This document shows positions 1 through 4,507 of a stretch of 5,608 nt of DNA, piece after piece. The position numbers and the translations under genes were made by a program. The notes below the pieces were generated by a model that ran no database searches, had not been told where the DNA came from, and saw only the letters and a program-made list of their open reading frames with translations. Location of the stretch: the NCBI GenBank assembly GCA_016280485.1, contig JAEEGU010000150.1:1-5608 (forward strand), written 5' to 3'. Within the stretch, counting starts at the first letter, position 1, and the number at the start of each line of letters is the position of its first letter. This DNA is from Bacillota bacterium (lineage in GTDB: Bacteria; Bacillota; Clostridia; Peptostreptococcales; Anaerovoracaceae).

Positions 1-276
1 AGCGGCGGCCTTGAGGCTGTAAAGGCTCTCGGCGTAATGCTCGAAGACAGAAACATCGCTCAGGTTTCAATCAACATGTGCGACCACAACGCAACTCCGC
101 TCTACAGAGTAACTGAGCTTGTAAAGGCAGAGGCTGCACGTTACGGCGTACACGTAATCGGAACAGAGGTTATCGGACTTTGCCCTATGAAGGCTCTGAT
201 CGACTCCGCAGAATACTATCTCCAGATTGAGCAGTTCGATTTCAACAAGCAGGTTATCGAAAACTATCTCATCTAA
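1..276 (+). CDS. ftcD: Glutamate formimidoyltransferase, C-terminal part (5' end outside window)
   Basis: The frame is open from base 1 and ends at TAA 274-276, giving the last 91 residues of a protein that is normally about 300 residues long. The tail carries family hallmarks: QVSINMCDHNATPLYRV, then EAARYGVHVIGTEVIGLCP, then ALIDSAEYYLQ, which match the C-terminal half of the formiminotransferase domain. This cytosolic enzyme moves the formimino group between N-formimino-L-glutamate and tetrahydrofolate, linking histidine degradation to the one-carbon pool. The stop follows directly after the transferase domain, so this is the monofunctional bacterial form and not the transferase-cyclodeaminase fusion seen in mammals. 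The ATG at 37 is internal, because homology extends upstream of it to the window edge. A terminator follows 20 bp downstream, so it is the last gene of its transcription unit. Cyclodeaminase or hut genes may lie upstream, but they are not visible. The family call is confident; it rests on remembered family sequence, not on a search. Confidence 0.88.
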   Translation, partial: SGGLEAVKALGVMLEDRNIAQVSINMCDHNATPLYRVTELVKAEAARYGVHVIGTEVIGLCPMKALIDSAEYYLQIEQFDFNKQVIENYLI

Positions 277-296
277 TAATCATATACTCGAGGAAG

Positions 297-337
297 ACCC
301 CGCATCCGTTTTTTTGAACGGAAAAGCGGGGTTTTTT
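297..337 (+). terminator. Intrinsic terminator after ftcD
   Basis: ACCCCGC (297-303) pairs with GCGGGGT (326-332), and an inner stem TCCGTT (305-310) pairs with AACGGA (317-322) around a short T-rich loop. A run of T follows at 332-337. The stem is GC-rich and ends directly in the T tract, as expected for a Rho-independent terminator of the plus-strand ftcD transcript. It separates ftcD from the kor operon. Confidence 0.92.
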
Positions 338-388
338 CAAAAGACAGAAAAGCACAAAATAGGTATTTGTTCAAATAATGTATAAAAA

Positions 389-417
389 GGCTTAAAACCC
401 AACCGTTGTGCTATAAT
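389..417 (+). promoter_or_regulatory. Sigma-A type promoter of the kor operon (extended -10)
   Basis: A perfect -10 hexamer TATAAT lies at 412-417, preceded by TG at 409-410 with one base between, which makes an extended -10 element. The base run at the -35 position with 17-bp spacing (389-394, GGCTTA) is a poor match to TTGACA, so the extended -10 probably carries recognition. Transcription would start near 424, giving a leader of about 44 bases before the ATG at 468. A TATAAA at 381-386 is a weaker alternative without a good -35. Confidence 0.65.
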
Positions 418-427
418 GCATACGGTT
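401..427. promoter_or_regulatory. Inverted repeat centred on the kor -10 element (possible operator)
   Basis: AACCGT (401-406) and ACGGTT (422-427) form a perfect 6-bp inverted repeat with a 15-base spacer. Its centre at base 414 falls inside the TATAAT hexamer. A dimeric repressor bound there would block RNA polymerase. The arms are short and AT-rich DNA produces such dyads by chance, so this is only a candidate. It does not match a Rex, FNR or CodY consensus that I can recall. Confidence 0.3.
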
Positions 428-455
428 ATAAATCGAGAAATCCGTTTTGTAAAAT

Positions 456-461
456 GAGGTG
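456..461 (+). promoter_or_regulatory. Ribosome binding site of the delta-subunit gene (decides its start)
   Basis: GAGGTG is complementary to the 3' end of 16S rRNA and lies 6 bases before ATG 468. It overlaps the in-frame GTG at 459, which therefore cannot be a sensible start; translation should begin at 468. Confidence 0.85.
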
Positions 462-467
462 TTTATT

Positions 468-677
468 ATGGCAATCAAGAAACTTATGATTAATCCGGCC
501 TGGTGTAAAGGCTGCGGAATCTGCGCCGAGTTTTGCCCAAAGAATGTTTTGGAAATCCAGCGCGAGAAAATCAGAATAGTTGACATCGAGAGCTGCATAG
601 GCTGCGGACTTTGCGAACTGCGCTGCCCGGACTATGCAATCTGGCTCGAAGAAAAAGAAGAAAAGGAGGAAAAGTAG
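468..677 (+). CDS. korD: 2-oxoacid:ferredoxin oxidoreductase, delta subunit (2x[4Fe-4S] ferredoxin-like)
   Basis: This 69-residue protein is a bacterial-type diferric-cluster ferredoxin. The first motif has cysteines at 13, 16, 19 and 23 (CKGCGICAEFCP) and the second at 43, 46, 49 and 53 (CIGCGLCELRCP), both the full CxxCxxCxxxCP pattern for two [4Fe-4S] clusters. In the oxidoreductase family the delta subunit passes electrons from the TPP/[4Fe-4S] site of the beta subunit to free ferredoxin. It has no signal peptide or membrane segment, so it is cytosolic. The ATG at 468 is chosen because GAGGTG sits 6 bases upstream; the in-frame GTG at 459 overlaps that site. It is first in a four-gene operon and its stop is 1 bp before the alpha start. 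The last nine residues (EEKEEKEEK) are a charged low-complexity tail encoded by an all-purine run (648-674) that also holds the ribosome binding site of the next gene. The family is certain from the motifs; the partner assignment comes from context. Confidence 0.93.
   Translation: MAIKKLMINPAWCKGCGICAEFCPKNVLEIQREKIRIVDIESCIGCGLCELRCPDYAIWLEEKEEKEEK
664..669 (+). promoter_or_regulatory. Ribosome binding site of the alpha-subunit gene (decides its start)
   Basis: AGGAGG lies 9 bases before ATG 679, inside the 3' end of the delta gene. An in-frame ATG exists upstream at 634, but it would add 15 residues rich in lysine and arginine that are merely the delta gene read in another frame. The MADRF start at 679 fits the family start. 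Confidence 0.85.
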
Positions 678-678
678 G

Positions 679-1830
679 ATGGCAGATCGTTTTGCATTAT
701 TGCAGGGAAATGAAGCCTGCGTAGAGGGCGCTATCACTGCCGGCATGAGATTTTACTCCGGCTATCCTATCACGCCTTCAACAGAAATCGCCGAAGGAAG
801 TGCAGTAAGACTTCCTCAGGTAGGTGGAAAGTTCGTACAGATGGAGGACGAAATCGGCGGTATCGCTGCTGCAATCGGTGCGTCCGTTGTCGGCGTAAAG
901 TCGATGACAGCAACCTCCGGCCCGGGATTCTCCTTAAAGCAGGAAAATATCGGCTATGCCGCAATCGCAGAGATTCCGGTAGTCGTAGTTGACGTTCAGC
1001 GTTCCGGTCCTTCCACAGGACTTCCTACAAGCCCATCACAGGGTGACGTAATGCAGGCACGCTGGGGAACTCACGGAGACCACCCGGTTATCGCAATTTC
1101 ACCTTGCTCCGTACAGGACACTTACTATCAGACAATCCGCTGCTTCAATCTGGCAGAAAAGTACAGAACTCCGGTTATCCTTCTGATGGACGAAATCGTT
1201 GGCCACATGAGAGAGGGTATCGAGCTTGTTCCGGAAGAAGAGCTTCCTGAAGAGTTCAAGATTGTAAACAGAGACAACAATATGGTAGACGGAAAGCCTT
1301 ATGCTTGCGCAAAGGGCGAGTATGTTCCTCACCAGCCACCGTTTGGTACAGGCACACGCTACAATATCACAGGTCTTTATTCCAACGAGTACGGTTTCCC
1401 GACAAACGACAACGATATCGCAAATGCCAAGGCGACCAGACTTATGGAAAAGATTGAAAAGAATCTTGACGACATCCTCGATTACGAAGAGGAAAACCTT
1501 GATGATGCGACTGTTGCAATTGTTTGCTACGGCGGTACTACAAGAGCCGTTATGGAAGCTGTTGCACAGCTCCGCAACCAGGGTGTAAAGGCCGGCATGT
1601 TCAGACCTGTTACAGTTTGGCCGTTCCCTGAGCAGAGACTCAAGGAAATCGCAAAGAAGGTAAAGACTGTTCTCGTTGTAGAGCACAACTACGGCCAGCT
1701 GGTTGAAGAAGTTGAAAAAGTCGTAAAGGGCGCCGCAAAGGTTGAGTTCCTCGGAAAGTGGGACGGAACAACCATCACTCCTGCCCAGATTATAAACAAG
1801 GTCAAGGAGGTAAGCAAAAATGCCAAGTAA
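679..1830 (+). CDS. korA: 2-oxoacid:ferredoxin oxidoreductase, alpha subunit (probably 2-oxoglutarate type)
   Basis: This 383-residue protein is the alpha subunit of a TPP-dependent 2-oxoacid:ferredoxin oxidoreductase, which with beta catalyses reversible oxidative decarboxylation of a 2-oxoacid plus CoA to acyl-CoA, CO2 and reduced ferredoxin. The pyrimidine-binding domain is at about 1-190: YPITPSTE (29-36), QMEDEIGG (54-61, with the acidic residues of the TPP-activating region), TSGPGFSLKQEN (79-90) and QRSGPSTGLPT (107-117). The C-terminal transketolase-like domain, about 275-383, contains RPVTVWPFPEQR (309-320) and VVEHNYGQ (333-340). The length fits unfused alpha subunits, as opposed to the gamma-alpha fusions of about 600 residues. 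YPITPSTEIAE resembles KorA more than VorB, where I recall YPITPQNE, so 2-oxoglutarate is the preferred substrate call; this remains inference. ATG 679 follows AGGAGG by 9 bases. Its last 11 bp overlap the beta gene, which suggests coupled translation. It appears complete and intact. Confidence 0.92.
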   Translation: MADRFALLQGNEACVEGAITAGMRFYSGYPITPSTEIAEGSAVRLPQVGGKFVQMEDEIGGIAAAIGASVVGVKSMTATSGPGFSLKQENIGYAAIAEIPVVVVDVQRSGPSTGLPTSPSQGDVMQARWGTHGDHPVIAISPCSVQDTYYQTIRCFNLAEKYRTPVILLMDEIVGHMREGIELVPEEELPEEFKIVNRDNNMVDGKPYACAKGEYVPHQPPFGTGTRYNITGLYSNEYGFPTNDNDIANAKATRLMEKIEKNLDDILDYEEENLDDATVAIVCYGGTTRAVMEAVAQLRNQGVKAGMFRPVTVWPFPEQRLKEIAKKVKTVLVVEHNYGQLVEEVEKVVKGAAKVEFLGKWDGTTITPAQIINKVKEVSKNAK

Positions 1831-2647
1831 ATTAGTGGAAAAAACCTTCCGTATGGAAAACCTGCCACACATCTGGTGCCCGGGCTGCGGTCACGGAATC
1901 CTGATGAGAGATGTGGCACAGGCTATAGAAAACTGCAATCTCGACCCTGAAAAGGTAGTTATCGTATCCGGTATCGGATGCTCATCGAGAGCTGCAGGTT
2001 ACATGAACTTTAACACTCTCCATACAGCTCACGGACGTGCCATCGCATTCGCAACAGGCATCAAGATGGCAAATCCGGAGCTGACGGTAATCGTAATCAC
2101 AGGTGACGGCGACTGCACAGCAATCGGCGGAAACCACCTGATTCACGCTTGCCGCCGCAACATCGACATCACGGTAGTTGTATTCAACAACAACATCTAC
2201 GGTATGACAGGCGGTCAGTATTCACCGACTACACCAACAGGCGAAAAGGGTACAACAGCTCCTTACGGTAACATCGATAACGTATTTGACATCACAGGCC
2301 TTGCTCAGGCAGCAGGCGCAACTTATACCGCAAGAGGTACAGCTTACCACGCTACACAGACCATAAAGCTCATCGAAAACGGCATTAAGAACAAGGGCTT
2401 CTCCCTGATCGAGGGCGTTTCCGTATGTCCTACATACTATGGTCGTAAGAATAAAAAGGGCAGCGTAGTAAAGATGATGAACTGGCAGAAGGACAATGCC
2501 ATTGACGTTAAGAAGGCAGCAAACATGGACGAAAAGGAGCTCAAGGGCAAGCTCATCATCGGCGAGTTCTACAACAATCCAAGCACCACAGGCGAATACA
2601 CTGAAAGATATGATGAAATCATCAAAAAGCTTGGAGGTGACAAATAA
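1820..2647 (+). CDS. korB: 2-oxoacid:ferredoxin oxidoreductase, beta subunit (TPP and [4Fe-4S])
   Basis: This 275-residue protein is the catalytic TPP-binding beta subunit. The TPP diphosphate/Mg motif is GDGDCTAIGGNH (95-106) followed by NNN (123-125) and IYGMTGGQYSPTTPTG (126-141). Four cysteines that in characterised archaeal homologues bind one [4Fe-4S] cluster all seem present: C20 and C23 in WCPGCGHG, C54 in GIGCSSR, and C203 in VCPTYYG. The R-x-x-G and HTAHGRAIAFATG (68-80) region is also typical. It transfers electrons from the TPP intermediate to the delta ferredoxin. ATG 1820 follows AGGAGGT (1805-1811) by 8 bases; the start overlaps the end of the alpha gene by 11 bp. Its stop shares one base with the gamma start (TAATG). 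The length is near that of family members with a KorB-like C-terminal extension (about 205-275). The cofactor assignment is firm; the exact 2-oxoacid substrate is not proven by sequence. Confidence 0.94.
   Translation: MPSKLVEKTFRMENLPHIWCPGCGHGILMRDVAQAIENCNLDPEKVVIVSGIGCSSRAAGYMNFNTLHTAHGRAIAFATGIKMANPELTVIVITGDGDCTAIGGNHLIHACRRNIDITVVVFNNNIYGMTGGQYSPTTPTGEKGTTAPYGNIDNVFDITGLAQAAGATYTARGTAYHATQTIKLIENGIKNKGFSLIEGVSVCPTYYGRKNKKGSVVKMMNWQKDNAIDVKKAANMDEKELKGKLIIGEFYNNPSTTGEYTERYDEIIKKLGGDK
2633..2640 (+). promoter_or_regulatory. Ribosome binding site of the gamma-subunit gene
   Basis: GGAGGTGA is an 8-base match to the anti-Shine-Dalgarno sequence and lies 6 bases before ATG 2647. It is inside the last codons of the beta gene (LGGDK). 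Together with the TAATG stop-start overlap it implies translational coupling and near-equal subunit output. Confidence 0.85.
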
Positions 2648-3195
2648 TGAAAAAGGCAGAATTAAGACTTACAGGTTCCGGTGGACAGGGTGTAATCCTT
2701 GCAACCATCATTCTGGCAGAGGCAGCTTTCTTTGATAAGAAAAAGGTCGTACAGTCGCAGTCCTACGGGCCTGAGGCAAGAGGCGGAATGTGTAAGGCAG
2801 AGGTTGTAATCGACGACAATCCTATCACCTACACAAAGGTTGCAACTCCGAACTTCCTTTTGGCACTGACACAGGCAAGCTTTAACAAGTTCCACGAAAC
2901 TGTTACAGACGATGCTGTTGTAATGGTAGACCACACAGTACAGGTTCCTGAAGAATATCGCAAGAGCCACAATGTGGTTATGATTCCTATCCTCGAAACA
3001 GCTTCTGTTGTTATCGGTAACCCTATGTCCGCAAACATCGTTGCTGTAGGTGCGATTAACGAAGCTCTCGGTCTTTGCACTGTAGAGTCACTTGAAAAGT
3101 CCGTTACAGGTCGTATTCCAAAGGGAACAGAAGAGCTCAACATCCGTGCACTTCACGCAGGAATGGCTCTCGTAAAGGCATCTGTCGGACACTAA
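2647..3195 (+). CDS. korC: 2-oxoacid:ferredoxin oxidoreductase, gamma subunit
   Basis: This 182-residue protein is the gamma subunit, the domain thought to help bind CoA and complete the active complex. GSGGQGVILA (10-19) is the glycine-rich family signature and QSYGPEARGGMCKAEV (38-53) is the second hallmark, close to the consensus in Kor, Vor and Por gamma subunits. The middle (about 65-130) is the alternating strand-helix region ending in VPxxE-like sequence, and the C-terminus (about 130-180) contains PMSANIVAVGA, the usual NM..LGA-like segment. Length fits stand-alone gamma subunits. ATG 2647 overlaps the korB stop by one base and has a strong ribosome binding site. It is the last gene of the operon; a terminator begins 20 bp downstream. 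No membrane segment or signal peptide is seen. Gamma subunits of the different substrate classes look alike, so this gene does not settle the substrate. Confidence 0.92.
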   Translation: MKKAELRLTGSGGQGVILATIILAEAAFFDKKKVVQSQSYGPEARGGMCKAEVVIDDNPITYTKVATPNFLLALTQASFNKFHETVTDDAVVMVDHTVQVPEEYRKSHNVVMIPILETASVVIGNPMSANIVAVGAINEALGLCTVESLEKSVTGRIPKGTEELNIRALHAGMALVKASVGH

Positions 3196-3215
3196 TATGT
3201 AAACACCTTTCTTTT

Positions 3216-3242
3216 GAGCAGGCATAAAGCCTGCTCTTTTTT
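3216..3242 (+). terminator. Intrinsic terminator of the kor operon
   Basis: GAGCAGGC (3216-3223) and GCCTGCTC (3229-3236) form a perfect 8-bp stem with the 5-base loop ATAAA, followed by six T (3237-3242). It lies 20 bp after the korC stop and ends the plus-strand operon before the HD-GYP promoter. Confidence 0.95.
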
Positions 3243-3295
3243 GTTATTTTTATTGAAAAATGAGGTGTGGCAAAGCTTATTAGAGTGGAAAAAAC

Positions 3296-3323
3296 TTGAA
3301 ATCGTTGGTTTTTGTGATATAAT
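3296..3323 (+). promoter_or_regulatory. Main candidate promoter of the HD-GYP pair
   Basis: TTGAAA (3296-3301) and TATAAT (3318-3323) are separated by 16 bp, and TG at 3315-3316 adds an extended -10. This is a strong sigma-A type promoter by consensus. Transcription would start near 3330, leaving a leader of about 40 bases before the ATG at 3370. It lies 53 bp after the kor terminator, so the HD-GYP genes have their own transcription. Confidence 0.72.
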
Positions 3324-3333
3324 AAAGTATAAT
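3305..3333 (+). promoter_or_regulatory. Second, overlapping promoter candidate for the HD-GYP pair
   Basis: A second perfect TATAAT lies at 3328-3333, 10 bp downstream of the first. With 17-bp spacing its -35 would be TTGGTT (3305-3310), a moderate match. It could be an alternative start site or simply AT-rich sequence next to the main promoter. Confidence 0.35.
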
Positions 3334-3369
3334 GCTATAACTGTGAACTTTTATAAACGGTAAAAATCT

Positions 3370-4497
3370 ATGAGACTGGTAGCACTAAGGGAATTAAACC
3401 CGGAAATGGTTTTGGCAAAGAGTATCTTTGTCAACGGCAATGTCTACATCAACAAAGGGACCAACGGTCTGGACAGATACTCGGACAGGCTGGACCGGAT
3501 GGGCATCGCCTGCGTCTACATTGAGGACGAAGTTTCCGAGGCAATTGAGATTCCGGAAAGTATAACGGATGAAACTAGAACGCGTTGCAAGGATGCACTT
3601 AGAGACGCTTATTCTTCTGTGCGCGAAAATATGACCGTAGATGTCGAAAAGCTGGAGGGGCCTCTTGCAAAGCTTATGGAAGAGGTAATGGAAAACAAAG
3701 ATGTCCAGATAAACCTCTCCGACATCAACGCTGTTGACGATTATACCTTTGGTCACAGCGTTTCAACGGCCGTATATGCGGCACTTATCGGCATAGACCT
3801 TGGCTTTGGAGAAATAAAAATGAAGGAGCTTTGCCTCGGCGCGATACTTCACGACGCGGGCAAAATGCTCATAGACCCGGCAATTCTTCGCAAAGAAGGA
3901 AAGTTGACCGAGGACGAGTTCAAGGAAATCAAAAGGCATCCGCAGCTCACATATGATATCCTTTCGCGGTGCAAATCATTAAGCGAGGATGTCAGACTCA
4001 TAGGGCTGCAGCATCACGAAAGACTGAACGGAAAAGGTTATCCGAACAGACTTGGCGGTTATCGCATCAGCGCTTACGGCAGAATAGTTGCCGTTGCGGA
4101 TGTTTACGATGCTCTGTCTTCGGACAGATGCTATCGTTCGCGCTGGCCGAACAACAAGATTCTTGATTATCTCACAGAGGAGTCGGGAAAATCATTTGAT
4201 AACGAAATGGTCGCAAGCCTCTTAAAGAGAATCGCCGTATATCCGACGGGCTCTCAGGTAAGGCTTTCGGACGGCAGCCAGGCGCTGGTGGTTCGTCAGA
4301 ACGAGCAGATGCCGCTTCGTCCGGTGGTTCGTGTATTCAAAAATCCGGAGGGACATATAATCCCCGTACAGCAGATAGATATGATGGAACGACTCTCCAT
4401 CACAATAGTTGCATCTCAGCTTGAGATTCAGCGTGAGGAAGAACAGCAAAGTGCGTTCAAGAATCTCAGGAAGGAGATGTGGGGTCAGATAGGATAG
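3370..4497 (+). CDS. HD-GYP domain phosphohydrolase, first of a tandem pair (putative c-di-GMP phosphodiesterase)
   Basis: This 375-residue soluble protein has three parts. Residues 1-60 form a small N-terminal domain (LNPEMVLAKSIF, then VYIED at 49-53) common in front of clostridial HD-GYP domains. Residues about 115-290 are the HD-GYP domain: H129 in YTFGHS, H161-D162 and K165 in HDAGK, H190 in RHP, H215-H216-E217 and GYP 223-225 in HHERLNGKGYP, and D244 and D247 in ADVYDAL. Residues about 290-350 are a beta-rich C-terminal module with DGSQALVVRQNEQMPLRPVV (301-320), then a charged helix-like tail. All catalytic motif residues are present, so hydrolysis of cyclic-di-GMP is likely, though related cyclic dinucleotides cannot be excluded. 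No receiver, PAS, or membrane segment is seen, so its input signal is unknown. ATG 3370 lacks a clear ribosome binding site, but the MRLV start is shared by the paralog that follows 10 bp later, which supports it. Its own promoter lies upstream. Confidence 0.9.
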   Translation: MRLVALRELNPEMVLAKSIFVNGNVYINKGTNGLDRYSDRLDRMGIACVYIEDEVSEAIEIPESITDETRTRCKDALRDAYSSVRENMTVDVEKLEGPLAKLMEEVMENKDVQINLSDINAVDDYTFGHSVSTAVYAALIGIDLGFGEIKMKELCLGAILHDAGKMLIDPAILRKEGKLTEDEFKEIKRHPQLTYDILSRCKSLSEDVRLIGLQHHERLNGKGYPNRLGGYRISAYGRIVAVADVYDALSSDRCYRSRWPNNKILDYLTEESGKSFDNEMVASLLKRIAVYPTGSQVRLSDGSQALVVRQNEQMPLRPVVRVFKNPEGHIIPVQQIDMMERLSITIVASQLEIQREEEQQSAFKNLRKEMWGQIG

Positions 4498-4500
4498 GAG
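4496..4500 (+). promoter_or_regulatory. Ribosome binding site of the second HD-GYP gene
   Basis: AGGAG lies 7 bases before ATG 4508 and overlaps the TAG stop (4495-4497) of the first HD-GYP gene, so ribosomes ending the first gene arrive at the start signal of the second. Confidence 0.75.
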
Positions 4501-4507
4501 TACCAAT

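Noticed and set aside
459..467. In-frame GTG that would extend korD by three residues
   Set aside because: The GTG is part of the GAGGTG ribosome binding site for ATG 468, so it cannot be used with that site.
634..678. Upstream in-frame ATG that would extend korA by 15 residues
   Set aside because: The extra residues are the 3' end of korD read in another frame, and the ATG 679 start has AGGAGG at the right distance and fits the family N-terminus.
1099..1872. Long minus-strand open frame (257 codons) opposite korA and the start of korB
   Set aside because: It lies wholly over well-supported plus-strand genes with strong family motifs, its product resembles no family I know, and such antisense frames arise from the codon bias of the sense gene.
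3257..3268. AAAATGAGGTGT, identical to 12 bases in the korD leader (451-462)
   Set aside because: Here the Shine-Dalgarno-like GAGGTG is not followed by a start codon or open frame. A 12-base match of such composition within AT-rich intergenic DNA is weak; it may be chance or a remnant.
3196..3369. Possible riboswitch, such as a c-di-GMP sensing leader, before the HD-GYP genes
   Set aside because: The predicted leader after the promoter is only about 40 bases, too short for known c-di-GMP aptamers, and no aptamer-like conserved motifs or second terminator are visible.
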